64,000 bases of DNA from Paenibacillus nanensis (GCF_003583765.1 NZ_QXQA01000021.1:1-64000), one strand, 5' to 3'; numbered from the stretch's first letter, positions 8,396 to 17,889 are shown. Program-made: numbers and translations. The notes: generated by a model not told the origin, from the sequence alone.

Positions 8396-10152
8396 TTCAA
8401 CCCCTCCAATTCATAGATCGCGATCCCTTGCTCCTTGCCCTTCACCTTCGCTTCTCCGAGCGGAGCGGCAATCGCTCTGTCCTTCACTTTTTCATAAACG
8501 GATTGACTCAAAATAATCTGTCCCGGCTTCGATATGCTTTCCAGCCTCGCCGCCGTGTTGACCGTATCGCCGATGGCGGTATAATCCATCCTCGCCCTCG
8601 AACCGATATTTCCGAATACGGCCGGCCCTGTATGGATGCCTATGCCGAAGGAAACCGACAAGCCGTACTTTTCCTGCAGCCTGCGCTGCAGCCCGGATGA
8701 CGCTTCCTTCATGGCCCATGCCGTCTCGACCGCCTTCACCGCATGGTTCTCGAGCAGCAGCGGAGCGTTATAAATCGCCATCGCCGCATCCCCGATAAAT
8801 TTGTCCAGCGTTCCGCCGTATTGGAAAATGCAGTTCGCCGCAAGCTCCAAATATTCGTTCAAGATGCCGACGACCTCTTCCGGCTCCGCCTTCTCCGACA
8901 GCGGCGTAAAGCCCCGGATATCGACGAACAGCACGGTCAGCTCGCGCCTTGTCCCGCCGAGCCGCAGCCCTTCGTCGCCGCTCTTCAAAATTTCGTCGAC
9001 GACTTGCGGCGCGACGTAACGGCCGAATATATTCGTCACCCTGCGGCGCTCCAGCCTTTCGCTCACATAGCGGTATATGATGGCGAACAAGATGCAGGCT
9101 CCGAGAAGAAGGACCGCATAACCTGTCGATAAAATAATGCCCGATTGATACAAGTATCTGCCGCCGAAGAGCAAGGCGGCTGCCGCGAGGGCGGTGCCCC
9201 CGATCGCGAAGCCCAGCCACAGCTTCCGGAACAGCCCGTAAGAAAGAGCGGCCAGCAGAGCCATAATAAGCGCGTCCCATCGCCAATCCAGCTTACTCTT
9301 CATGCGCTCGTCAAGAAGCGACTGAATGATGTTGGCGTGAATTTCGACCCCGTACATCGCCGTCTTGGCCGACATCGGCGTGTAATATTCATCTTTAAAG
9401 CCGGTGGCATAGGGACCAACCAGCACAATGCGGTCCGTAAAATAATCCGCCGGAACTTCGCCGCTCAGCACGGCCGTATACGGGATCGCTTCGAACTGGC
9501 CCGGCTCGTTCGTATAATCGATATGGAAGCGGCCGAAGTCATCCAGACGCAGCTTATCAGGTTCGGCGTTCTCCCCGTTCTTCTCCATAAACATCCGGTA
9601 AATCGTCCAAGCAAAGCTGTCTACGACGCTGTCACCGTACCGGAACTGGTACAAGGTGCTGCGCACAACGTTATCGCGGTCCGGAATCGTATTGATATGT
9701 CCCGTGGCCGCCGCCGCTTCTTTCAGCTCGGCGAACGGCTCCGATATCGCCTCCGCTTCCATCAAGCCCCTGCCCGCAAAAGGCGGGAAGGTGCCATAGA
9801 CCGGAAGCACGACATTGCCTGCTCTACTTACCGCATCGACAAATTGCGCATCCGCTTCCGTATCCTCCGTCGGGGCTGGGAACGTGACGTCGAACGCAAT
9901 AACGGCCGGCTTGCCCTCCGACAGCATGTCCACAAGCATGGCATGCGCCGACCGGCTCCATGGCCAAGCGCCCAGATCGAGAAGGCTTTGATCGTCAATC
10001 GCGATAATGGCGATCCGCGTGTCCACGTCGCTTTCCTGCTGCATGACCCGATCTTGGAAATAGTAATCGACGGAATCCAGCGTCCCCCTGTACATCAAAA
10101 AAATCATAACGGCCGTAAGCAAACCGAATATCGGCCCCAGCTTGACTCGCAA
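8392..10152 (-). CDS. CHASE2-domain membrane adenylate cyclase (class III)
   Basis: A 586-residue membrane protein. One N-terminal segment (about 8-20) is followed by an extracytoplasmic CHASE2 sensor domain (about 25-285), further membrane segments (about 293-365) and a cytoplasmic class III cyclase domain (about 400-585). Metal-binding Asp411 (LFVDIRGF) and Asp455 (KFIGDAA) are present. Lys451 and Thr525 (DYTAIGD) fit ATP rather than GTP, and Asn532 and Arg536 are kept, so it should make cAMP. The TTG at 10152 is chosen because GAGGGG lies 11 nt upstream; a GTG at 10251 has no such site. It leads a three-gene operon whose other products are exported. Confidence 0.87.
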   Translation of the reverse strand: MRVKLGPIFGLLTAVMIFLMYRGTLDSVDYYFQDRVMQQESDVDTRIAIIAIDDQSLLDLGAWPWSRSAHAMLVDMLSEGKPAVIAFDVTFPAPTEDTEADAQFVDAVSRAGNVVLPVYGTFPPFAGRGLMEAEAISEPFAELKEAAAATGHINTIPDRDNVVRSTLYQFRYGDSVVDSFAWTIYRMFMEKNGENAEPDKLRLDDFGRFHIDYTNEPGQFEAIPYTAVLSGEVPADYFTDRIVLVGPYATGFKDEYYTPMSAKTAMYGVEIHANIIQSLLDERMKSKLDWRWDALIMALLAALSYGLFRKLWLGFAIGGTALAAAALLFGGRYLYQSGIILSTGYAVLLLGACILFAIIYRYVSERLERRRVTNIFGRYVAPQVVDEILKSGDEGLRLGGTRRELTVLFVDIRGFTPLSEKAEPEEVVGILNEYLELAANCIFQYGGTLDKFIGDAAMAIYNAPLLLENHAVKAVETAWAMKEASSGLQRRLQEKYGLSVSFGIGIHTGPAVFGNIGSRARMDYTAIGDTVNTAARLESISKPGQIILSQSVYEKVKDRAIAAPLGEAKVKGKEQGIAIYELEGLK

Positions 10153-10263
10153 TTCGTCTGACTCCCCTCTTGTTCCCGCCCTCCGGGAACCAATGCGGTA
10201 ATATGTATGAAATGTCTCTATCTTTTTTCCTAGTAACCTAGCAGCATGCACAGGATATGCAGA

Positions 10264-10296
10264 TTTTATCCTATAGGATAAAAGCCCGTTTTACAA
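10264..10296 (-). promoter_or_regulatory. Promoter and perfect palindromic operator of the CHASE2 operon
   Basis: On the minus strand TTGTAA (10291-10296), a 17-bp spacer and TAGGAT (10268-10273) form a sigma-A-like promoter. The -10 lies inside a perfect 20-bp palindrome, TTTTATCCTATAGGATAAAA (10264-10283). That overlap suggests a dimeric repressor site. The regulator is unknown. Confidence 0.5.
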
Positions 10297-10349
10297 CTAA
10301 TTTTTGTTAAACGATGTCGAAATAAATCGTATTTTGCGCCTAAACAAAA

Positions 10350-10380
10350 AAGCCTTCTCCCAACGATTGAGAGAAAGCTT
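10350..10380 (-). terminator. Terminator of the dextran/kinase operon
   Basis: Read leftward, AAGCTTTCTC pairs with GAGAAGGCTT (with a G-U pair) and six T follow. It lies just after the stop of the binding-protein gene at 10386. Confidence 0.75.
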
Positions 10381-10385
10381 CTAAT

Positions 10386-11690
10386 TTAAATATTGCCGCG
10401 GCTCTTTAATAGGGCGTCCATCCTGCCCGACGCTTCATTCAGCGTCTCCTCGATGTCCCGGCCCCGAATAAAGATATCCTCCATCGCCGCGTCGTACAGC
10501 TGCTCGATCTCGTTCCACTCGGGTATAGCCGGACGATAGAAGGCGTCTTTGATGCCGTCCATAAACGGGTTCAGGTAGCTGTTCACCGGCAGGCTTAAGC
10601 TTCTTCCTTCCTCGAACGCTTCCGAGTTGGCCGGTATCAGTCCCGCTTCCATCAGCTTCAGCTGCGTCTCCTTTCGGGTCATCCAGCTCATGAACGTCCA
10701 AGCCTCCGGTTTGTTCCGCGCGTCTTTTGTCATGACGAGGCTCTCCCCGCCTATTATCGAGCGGTATTCGCCACCGCCCGGGAAAGGCGCCACCGTCGTG
10801 CGCTGAAGCAGATTCACATCGACGCTGGAGCTGTTCAGCAAAATGCTGTAGTACCAAGGGCCCTCATCAATCGTAAGCAGGCGGCTTGAAGTGTAGATCT
10901 CGCTCCAGAGATCGGCGCTCCCTTCGAGCATCCAGGGGTTGATGACGCCATCTCGGAACAGCCGAAGCAATTCCTCCATCGCCGCAACGCTTTCCGGACT
11001 GTTGAAATAACCGTCCGTCTTCGTAAAACCGGAATCCGCCAGCCGTCCGCCCAGCGAGAAAAAATAAGGGATGCTGTTCCACAGCTCAATGCCCGACATC
11101 CCGATGATATAATCGTTGCTTTCGGCCAGGCTTATTACCTCGGAGAAGGACGACGGCGGTTCGGCAATGCCCTGCTTCTCCAGCAAACGGGCGTTATATA
11201 ACGCCGCTTTCGTCGTGATATTGAGCGGTAGACCGTAGACATGGCCTTTATAACGGTTCGTATCCAGCATTCGGCCTTGCAGCTGGGACGACACGTTCTC
11301 ATAGTCCGGGAACGAATCGACGGCGTGCAGCAGCCCCCTCTGCGCGAATCCCGGTATCCAAGTGTAGTCCATGCGAATGATATCGGGCGTCTTGCCGGCC
11401 GAAGCGCGGGCCAGCAGGGCGGAGTGGTACTCTTGATTATGCGTTTGTCTTACCGATTCAACAACGATATCGGGATACTCCGCTTCGAAAGCCGGAATGA
11501 CCGCCTGCTCGAAAATCATCGTCTCTTCATCGCTGTACGTATGCCAGATCACAATCCGTTTCTCCTTCTCGTCGCCGATCCGTTGAACGGCTTCCGGAAC
11601 ATCGATAATGGAATTGTTCATGCAGCCGCCAAGCGTCATCGCCGCGAGGACGATCCCGGCAAGAAGACGGCGCCGGACCACCGCTGCCAT
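10386..11690 (-). CDS. Second ABC-type solute-binding lipoprotein, coupled to the two-component system
   Basis: A 434-residue lipoprotein with a signal peptide and lipobox LGGC (Cys23). The family-1 binding-protein fold is clear and closely parallels the transporter's own binding protein at 18969-20282: both share WHTYSD, PAFEAxYP, RMDxxWxPxFA, DGPWxYS and IIGGExLVM. ATG 11690 overlaps the response-regulator stop by one base and has GGGGGAG seven bases upstream. No permease follows it. It may be a spare binding protein for the same importer, or a ligand-sensing partner of the kinase, as XylFII is for LytS in Clostridium. The second role is inferred. Confidence 0.85.
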   Translation of the reverse strand: MAAVVRRRLLAGIVLAAMTLGGCMNNSIIDVPEAVQRIGDEKEKRIVIWHTYSDEETMIFEQAVIPAFEAEYPDIVVESVRQTHNQEYHSALLARASAGKTPDIIRMDYTWIPGFAQRGLLHAVDSFPDYENVSSQLQGRMLDTNRYKGHVYGLPLNITTKAALYNARLLEKQGIAEPPSSFSEVISLAESNDYIIGMSGIELWNSIPYFFSLGGRLADSGFTKTDGYFNSPESVAAMEELLRLFRDGVINPWMLEGSADLWSEIYTSSRLLTIDEGPWYYSILLNSSSVDVNLLQRTTVAPFPGGGEYRSIIGGESLVMTKDARNKPEAWTFMSWMTRKETQLKLMEAGLIPANSEAFEEGRSLSLPVNSYLNPFMDGIKDAFYRPAIPEWNEIEQLYDAAMEDIFIRGRDIEETLNEASGRMDALLKSRGNI

Positions 11691-13276
11691 CACGCGTCTC
11701 CCCCTTCCTTCGTCCCGCTGCCTTTGCCCTCGTGATGCCTTTGCTCCCGGTAATCAACCGGAGACAGGCCCGTTATTTTTTTGAAAAGCTTGCTGAAATA
11801 TTTCACGTCATTGAACCCGGACTGCTCCGCAACCTCGTACACCTTCAAATCCGCTCCTGCCAGCAGCTCCTTCGCCCGCTGCACGCGAAGCTTAATGACA
11901 TAGTCGATAAAATTTTCACCGGTCACTTTTTTGAACAGGATCGAAAAGTAGTTTTTGCTGACATGAACATAATCAGCCACCTGCTGCAGCGTCAGCGTCT
12001 CTACATAATGGGAGCGGATATAGTCCAGCGCCTTGTCGATCGGATGGGTGGAGCCCATCGCGTCGAAGCTGTCGGAACGGGCTTTGCGCAGATCGGCTAT
12101 ACAGGCCAGCAGCGTCTTACACAGCTCCTCCAGCGTCTCCGACTTGAACAGACGGTCAAACGACTCGACCAGCGTGTACGGATCGACCTGCTGCTTGAAC
12201 AGATTGGAGAGCACGCGGCTCGCCTCCTCCTTCAGCTGCAGGGGCGGACAGCCGCCGCCGGACCAATCCCTGCGCCAGTCGGCCAGTAGAGAAGCCGCCT
12301 TTTCGCCGCTCGCTTCGGCGATCTCATGGGCTAGCTCAGGCAGCCTTATGCCGTTCCGGCGAACGTCCAGGTCAGGGTGATAGCGGTAGATGCCGATTCC
12401 TTCGAAGAAGCCCCGGTTGGAGGCCGATTGACTCTCAGCGTAGACGGCTCGAATCCGATCCGCTCCGCGCCCAAGCGTGTAACCGATCGTGACGCTCGCC
12501 CCGATCTCCGACTTCAGCTTGCCTGCAAGCCGCTGCAGCCTGGCGCTGCAGGCATCCTCTTCCCATGCGGCGGCCTGAGGCGGCTTCGGCAAGAGAAAGA
12601 ACAGCTCGTTCTCGCCCGTCTGAACCGCAAGCCCTTCCCGTTCGTGCTCGTGCAATGACTCTGTCAGCTGCTCCAGCAAGACGGATTTATGCAAATAGCC
12701 CTCCTGCTCTTCGATCCAGTACACCCGGTTCAGAATGAGGACCAGGCCGACATATTCGCCGTTCAGCCATTCCGGAAATCCGCCGTCCGGAAGACGATCG
12801 CTTCTTTGGAGCAGATGAAGCTTTAATTCTCCTTCGTGACGCTTCCGCACGGCCGCGCGATCCTCTTCACTGTCCGGCAAGCTTCGTTCTTTACGCGTTG
12901 TCTCCAGCATCGCCTTGCATCTTCGGATCACTTGAAGCAGCTCTTCGGGCTCCAGCGTATGCTTCAAAATGTAATCCGCGACGCCAAGCTTCAGCCCTTC
13001 CCGGACATATTCAAAGTCGTTATAGCTGCTTACGAGCACGATCTTCAGGTCGGGGTAACGCTCAAGCGCCTGCTTCGATAAGGTGAGGCCGCCCATAACC
13101 GGCATCTTAATATCTGTAATTAATATATCGACGGGGGTCTCCTCCAGCAGCTTCATCGCTTCCGCGCCGTTCGCGCAGTCGGCGACGATCTCGATCTCCT
13201 CCCGCGTCCAATCGACGGAGGCCTTAATTCCGAAGCGGATAATCGGCTCGTCGTCCACAATCATTGCCCTCCACAT
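11690..13276 (-). CDS. YesN-type response regulator, AraC family
   Basis: A 528-residue regulator. The receiver domain (about 1-125) has phospho-acceptor Asp55 in ITDIKMP. A middle region follows, then a C-terminal AraC-type double helix-turn-helix (about 420-518) with YFSILFKKVTGENF and YFSKLFKKITGLSPVDYR. ATG 13276 (MWRAMIVDDEP) is 7 bp after the kinase stop, with GGTGAG upstream; the longer open frame overlaps the kinase gene without need. It most likely activates the dextran transporter genes when phosphorylated by the adjacent kinase. Confidence 0.9.
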   Translation of the reverse strand: MWRAMIVDDEPIIRFGIKASVDWTREEIEIVADCANGAEAMKLLEETPVDILITDIKMPVMGGLTLSKQALERYPDLKIVLVSSYNDFEYVREGLKLGVADYILKHTLEPEELLQVIRRCKAMLETTRKERSLPDSEEDRAAVRKRHEGELKLHLLQRSDRLPDGGFPEWLNGEYVGLVLILNRVYWIEEQEGYLHKSVLLEQLTESLHEHEREGLAVQTGENELFFLLPKPPQAAAWEEDACSARLQRLAGKLKSEIGASVTIGYTLGRGADRIRAVYAESQSASNRGFFEGIGIYRYHPDLDVRRNGIRLPELAHEIAEASGEKAASLLADWRRDWSGGGCPPLQLKEEASRVLSNLFKQQVDPYTLVESFDRLFKSETLEELCKTLLACIADLRKARSDSFDAMGSTHPIDKALDYIRSHYVETLTLQQVADYVHVSKNYFSILFKKVTGENFIDYVIKLRVQRAKELLAGADLKVYEVAEQSGFNDVKYFSKLFKKITGLSPVDYREQRHHEGKGSGTKEGGDA

Positions 13277-13283
13277 GCTCTGC

Positions 13284-15098
13284 TCACCCTTCCTGCTTTG
13301 GCGTTTTTTTCGGATACAAGACGATTCTCGCCAGCATGCCGCCTTCCTCCCGCGCTTCAAGCGTTACGCCCGAACCGAGGCCGAAATACAGCCTTGCGCA
13401 TTCATGGACGTGATGGAGCCCGATGCCGGCGTGGCCTTCCTTCACCGCCTTTTCCACCGATTCGATGACGTCTCCCTTCTCGGGAGGCAAGCCGATCCCG
13501 TCATCCGTGACCGCAATCATAACCGCTTCGCCTTCCCGACTCACCTCGATGCCAATCTCCCCGTCCGTGCCCTTAGGCACGATGCCGTGGAACACCGCAT
13601 TTTCGACGAGCGGCTGAATCAGCATCCGAGGCACGAGAAGCCCAGCCGCCTCCGGGTCAAGCGCAATATTCAGCTTAAACCGTTTATGGTACCGCATCTC
13701 AAGGATAACCAAATATTTTTCGATAACCGAAAGCTCCTCGGCTATGGTGACGAAATTGCCTTTGCGGCCCATATTGGCTTCCAAAAGCCGGGTCAAGGCA
13801 GAAATCCCCTCGTAGGCCTGTTCGGATTGCCCGTATTTAATCAGCCAACGGATCGTGCCGAGCGTGTTGAACAGGAAATGCGGGTTGATCCGATGAACGG
13901 CGGCGCGCAGCTCGGCCTCCTGCTTCCTCTGCTGCTCCTCCGTCACCTGCTCCATCAGCACGTTGATGTCGGTAATCATTTTGTTGAACTGATGGCTCAT
14001 CAGTCCAAATTCGTCATTCGTACGCACATCGGTGCGAACGTTCAGATCGCCCTTCTGCACCTGCTTCATTCCCCTGGTCAGCTGTTTGACTGGCCGCGTT
14101 ACCCGGCTTGCGATGACGAGCCCCATGCCGATTCCAAGCAGCGTGAAGATGCCGAACGACCGCAATATATTGCTGTGCAATGCGCTCAGCCGGTCCGTAA
14201 TTTCATGGACGGGCACCGTGCCGACAAGCTGCCAGCCGTTGCTGAGCGGCTGCTTTATGCCGTAGTAAGGAATATCGCCTTGTTTATATTCGAATTCGAT
14301 ATGGGAATCCTCCGTAATGTGGCCGAGCAGCTCCTTGTTCGGCACGATGCTGCCGATGCTGCCCGTGTCGGACGACACCATGATCCGCCCTTCATCGTTG
14401 ACGACCAGAAAGCCGCCCGTCTCGCCGAGCTTCATCTCTTTTATCTTATCGATGACCTTTCGTCCGTTCAGATTGACCAGAATATAACCGACCGTGTCGC
14501 CGCTCGCGTAATCCGTAATCGCCCTCCCGATCGGCAGCACCATCTCGGTATAATCGCCGCCGCTGCTAAGCTGGTCCGCGGCAATCGCATTCCAGACCAG
14601 GCCGCCCTCAAGCGCTGTCGCTTCCTTGGCCCACGGCTGCTCCTCGACGAAATACCGGGCCAGCTTAATGCGCGAGAACGTGCCGCTGCCCCATCCCGTT
14701 TCGTGATTCTTCAGGACGTATACGATATTTACGAAGGAGCTCGAGTAAACGACGTTGTTCAAAAAGCTCTTCATATAATCCTCGTTCTCCCGCCACTGCG
14801 CGAGATCGAGACCGCCCGAAGGCTGATTCGTCAGCACATGCCGGATGCGCGAATCGATATAGATCATGTCGGATACGTCGCTTCCCGCATTGAAGATGAA
14901 GGACAGGGAATCGGCGCCTTGCTTTGCGATTTGGATGGAAGCCTCCCGCACATTCCGCTTCACGGTCGAGCCCGACACCACATAGAAGGAGTAGCTGGTG
15001 AACAAGGTAGGAATGAGAATCACAAGAACAAAAGCCGTAATCATTTTGGCCGTAAAAGACATCCGCATCCGCTTTCGCCATATCTCCGCCACGCGCAT
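13284..15098 (-). CDS. YesM-type sensor histidine kinase
   Basis: A 604-residue membrane kinase. A transmembrane segment (about 18-42) is followed by a large extracytoplasmic Cache-like sensor (about 45-300), a second membrane segment (about 313-332), HAMP (about 333-385), a His_kinase domain with phospho-acceptor His407 in INPHFLFNTLG, and an HATPase domain (about 490-590) with PLVENAVFHGI, DDGIGL and GIGLHHV. Such kinases sense sugars or their binding proteins. It is followed closely by its response regulator and a solute-binding lipoprotein, and preceded by the GH66 enzyme gene. Confidence 0.9.
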   Translation of the reverse strand: MRVAEIWRKRMRMSFTAKMITAFVLVILIPTLFTSYSFYVVSGSTVKRNVREASIQIAKQGADSLSFIFNAGSDVSDMIYIDSRIRHVLTNQPSGGLDLAQWRENEDYMKSFLNNVVYSSSFVNIVYVLKNHETGWGSGTFSRIKLARYFVEEQPWAKEATALEGGLVWNAIAADQLSSGGDYTEMVLPIGRAITDYASGDTVGYILVNLNGRKVIDKIKEMKLGETGGFLVVNDEGRIMVSSDTGSIGSIVPNKELLGHITEDSHIEFEYKQGDIPYYGIKQPLSNGWQLVGTVPVHEITDRLSALHSNILRSFGIFTLLGIGMGLVIASRVTRPVKQLTRGMKQVQKGDLNVRTDVRTNDEFGLMSHQFNKMITDINVLMEQVTEEQQRKQEAELRAAVHRINPHFLFNTLGTIRWLIKYGQSEQAYEGISALTRLLEANMGRKGNFVTIAEELSVIEKYLVILEMRYHKRFKLNIALDPEAAGLLVPRMLIQPLVENAVFHGIVPKGTDGEIGIEVSREGEAVMIAVTDDGIGLPPEKGDVIESVEKAVKEGHAGIGLHHVHECARLYFGLGSGVTLEAREEGGMLARIVLYPKKTPKQEG

Positions 15099-15132
15099 CC
15101 CGCCTTTCTCGTCGTCCTTTGTCCGGATTTCT

Positions 15133-15138
15133 AGTATA
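15133..15138 (-). promoter_or_regulatory. Possible internal promoter (-10) for the kinase operon
   Basis: In the 117-bp gap between the GH66 gene and the kinase gene, the minus strand has TGTATACT (-10 TATACT) about 35 bp before the kinase start. No good -35 was seen. A weak imperfect hairpin (AAGGCGCC with GGGGCGTCTT) lies just upstream and may attenuate read-through. Confidence 0.3.
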
Positions 15139-15215
15139 CATGGTCATTCGTATCTCTGCATGCAGGGCTGCATGAACGACGCAAAGACGCCCCCCATGAG
15201 GCGCCTTGCATTGTA

Positions 15216-17009
15216 TTAATATTCCAAAACAACCATATCCCAATACTTCAGCTTCGGAAGGGTCAGCGTAACCTCGCCGTCCTTCTGCTTGAAGTCCAGC
15301 TCCACGGCCGAACCGTTGTAATAATCCGGCGTAGCGAGCCAAGCCTTCTTCACCTTGGCGTCCGCTTTTACGGTCAGCTTCAGATCCGAAATTTCAATCG
15401 GCTCGGCTTGATCGGCCTTGTTATCCTGCCAATTAAGCGTCGTCGCATCCGTGAAGTTGATCAGATGCAGCATCGTCCGGCCTTGCGCTTCCTTGGCGAA
15501 GCTCCATACTTTGCCAAGCTCCGGCGTATCCGACAGCTCCGCCCCTTCCGCCGAAACCGATTCCAGCTCCTTTTCGGCCGTTCCGTCACGGAGCAAATTT
15601 TGATAAGCGGTCAAGAAATCGTAGTAGACGACCAGCGCGTCCTCCAGCTCTGCGGGAATCGAAAGGTTCCGGTTCGGGAAATATTCCTTCGCCAGCATGT
15701 TCTCGCCCAGCTCCAGATGCGACGCGCCGGAGGCGAACATAACGGCATCCGTCAGCAGGACGCCCGGCGTATTGAACTCGCCTTTGGAGTCGGCGTGGTC
15801 ATAGTTCATGTAGGCTGCGAAAACAGTGTTCAGCGCGCCTTTGCCGTACTTGGCATTCTGGTCGGCAATTTCCTTCAAATTACGGTATCCCGGATGCGCG
15901 TCCCATACTTCCGTGTACAGGAATTTCACCGGCGTCTTGGCGATGTTCGCCTGCCCGAATTGGCTGACGGCGTTCATGACGTAGTCGACGTCGATCGCTT
16001 CCTTCGCCGCGTTCATGAACGACTCGTATGCAGCCGGCAGGTTGACTTTGTCCGCGTTGCCGTCGTACAGGTTGCCCCGGTCGCCGAGCTGGTCGACATG
16101 CCAGCCGTCGAACGGCAAATGCTCGAATACGTTCTTCTCCTGCTCGAACAAATAATTTTGCCACTCGGCGTTCGCCGGATTCATCAGCAGGATATCGCTG
16201 GCCCAGCTGTCTGGCAGAGGATGCATATCCTGATTCGTCAGCAGCGGGTCCTTGAACAAGCCCCACTCGCGCTTTACGCCGTCCGCTTCCGCATCCTCGA
16301 AGGCGCCGAACAGCAGGTTGTAGTTCATCGCCTTCATATTGCTCTCATGCGCGAGGTCGATATAATTTTTCACCGTGTCGTAGGCGACTAGTCGGTTTGC
16401 GATTTCAGGCCATTCGGATGCCGGAGCGCCGCCGTCCAGCTTCAGCGGCATATGATGCTTCCACTGCCAGTCATAGAACTGGATGCCGTTAATCCGGAAC
16501 CGATTCAGCCGGTCGATCACCGCTTCCTGCTCGGAGGCGTCCATCGCGTGGAAATCGGCCAAATAGCCGTAACGCGGGAACTTGCCCCAATCGGAGGAGA
16601 CGTCTACCGCGATATTCGCGTGGTCGACGATTTTTTTGTCCTGCTTCAAATAAATTTCCGTCATATAGCCTTTGAAATCATCCTGCGCAGGCGTCCACTC
16701 CCAAGCCACCTCCGGCGAACCGTCCCACTTAACGGTCGTCTCTTCCACAACCTCGTTCAAATGCTTGTAGCGGACGACCAGCTCGCCGCCCTGCCCGGAC
16801 TCGTTCATCGTAAGCGTATAGCGGACCGGATCGCCGGGATTATACCTTGCTTTATCGGTTGTCACATAAGCAAGCAGATCGCCGTTCTCCGCCTCTTGCG
16901 GATGGACGGCGGTTTTGCCGCCGCCGAGGCACCCGGCCAGAAGCGATGCGAGGACGAGCGCGCCGGCGCAGGTTACGGCCGTTTTCGTGCGAAATACGTT
17001 CGATTTCAT
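15216..17009 (-). CDS. Glycoside hydrolase family 66 dextranase, lipoprotein
   Basis: A 597-residue exported enzyme with lipobox LLAGC (Cys27). An N-terminal beta-sandwich (about 45-140) precedes the GH66 catalytic barrel (about 145-480) and a C-terminal beta domain. The expected catalytic residues are Asp306 (DGWHVDQLGD) and Glu367 (LYTEVWD). GH66 contains endo-dextranases and cycloisomaltooligosaccharide glucanotransferases. The latter carry an inserted CBM35, for which there is no room here, so an endo-dextranase is more likely. As a lipoprotein it would cut dextran at the cell surface and feed the importer encoded upstream. Confidence 0.88.
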   Translation of the reverse strand: MKSNVFRTKTAVTCAGALVLASLLAGCLGGGKTAVHPQEAENGDLLAYVTTDKARYNPGDPVRYTLTMNESGQGGELVVRYKHLNEVVEETTVKWDGSPEVAWEWTPAQDDFKGYMTEIYLKQDKKIVDHANIAVDVSSDWGKFPRYGYLADFHAMDASEQEAVIDRLNRFRINGIQFYDWQWKHHMPLKLDGGAPASEWPEIANRLVAYDTVKNYIDLAHESNMKAMNYNLLFGAFEDAEADGVKREWGLFKDPLLTNQDMHPLPDSWASDILLMNPANAEWQNYLFEQEKNVFEHLPFDGWHVDQLGDRGNLYDGNADKVNLPAAYESFMNAAKEAIDVDYVMNAVSQFGQANIAKTPVKFLYTEVWDAHPGYRNLKEIADQNAKYGKGALNTVFAAYMNYDHADSKGEFNTPGVLLTDAVMFASGASHLELGENMLAKEYFPNRNLSIPAELEDALVVYYDFLTAYQNLLRDGTAEKELESVSAEGAELSDTPELGKVWSFAKEAQGRTMLHLINFTDATTLNWQDNKADQAEPIEISDLKLTVKADAKVKKAWLATPDYYNGSAVELDFKQKDGEVTLTLPKLKYWDMVVLEY

Positions 17010-17043
17010 CGATTCATTGTTCTCCTTGTCGCGAATAATGGGA

Positions 17044-17877
17044 TCAGCCCTTCACGCCGCCTTCGTTGAAGCCGGATTGGACGAATTTTTTTTGGAACGT
17101 GACATAGAGCAGGATGACCGGCAAAAGCGCGATGATCGATGCCGCGAACACTTGGCCGTAGTTGGTCGAATATTTGTCGTTGAACATCAGAATCGCGATC
17201 GGCAGCGTCCGCATCGCTTCGCTCTTGATGAGCGTCAGCGCCAGGAAGTATTCCTCCCATGTGCCTTGGAAAATAAAGATCGCAAGTGTGCCGAGCGCGG
17301 GAAGCGACTGCGGCAAATAAATGTTCCAGAAGATGCGCCAGCTGCCCCCGCCGTCGATCAGGACGGACTCCTCGAGCTCCTTCGGGATGCTCTCGAAAAA
17401 GCCGCGCAGGAAGAAAACGTTGCCGATGACGCCGCCCGCGATGTAGACGAGCCATAAGCCGCTGTAGGTGTTCACGAGTCCCATATCTTTGATGATGACG
17501 AACTGCGGGATAATGTTGATGACGCCCGGGATAAACATCGTGAGCAGGAAGATCCGGAATACCAGCTCCTTGCCCGGGAAGGTAAATCTGGCGAAGCCGT
17601 ATGCCGTCAACGCGCCCAGGAATAGGGAGCCCACCATCGCAACCGACGTCACAATGACGCTGTTCATGAAGTAGTTCACGAAATTGTTTTTGTTCCAAAC
17701 GGTAACGTAGTTGGAGAAGTTGACTTTCACCGAGAATACTTGATCCGGCTTAGGCAGCGTGTTGGTTCCTTGGAAAAACGTCGTCAGTATCATGTAGATG
17801 AACGGGAAAACGAACAGAAGAGCGCCCGCTATGATAACCGCGTAGACGATGAACTTGTTAATAAACGATGTTTTCAT
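17044..17877 (-). CDS. Carbohydrate ABC transporter permease (MalG type)
   Basis: A 277-residue protein with six predicted membrane segments and the binding-protein-dependent permease loop, seen as ELEESVLIDGGGSWRIFWNIYLPQ (about 182-205, EAA-like). It is the second permease of the dextran/isomalto-oligosaccharide importer, 12 bp after the MalF-type gene. No ATPase is encoded in the locus, which is usual for Firmicutes sugar importers that share an MsmX/MsmK-type ATPase encoded elsewhere. Confidence 0.9.
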   Translation of the reverse strand: MKTSFINKFIVYAVIIAGALLFVFPFIYMILTTFFQGTNTLPKPDQVFSVKVNFSNYVTVWNKNNFVNYFMNSVIVTSVAMVGSLFLGALTAYGFARFTFPGKELVFRIFLLTMFIPGVINIIPQFVIIKDMGLVNTYSGLWLVYIAGGVIGNVFFLRGFFESIPKELEESVLIDGGGSWRIFWNIYLPQSLPALGTLAIFIFQGTWEEYFLALTLIKSEAMRTLPIAILMFNDKYSTNYGQVFAASIIALLPVILLYVTFQKKFVQSGFNEGGVKG

Positions 17878-17889
17878 GTGCGCTCCTCC

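Noticed and set aside
13083..15134. Long plus-strand open frame opposite the YesM-type kinase gene
   Set aside because: It mirrors codon bias of the kinase gene. The minus-strand protein has full kinase motifs and a normal operon context; the plus-strand one has none.
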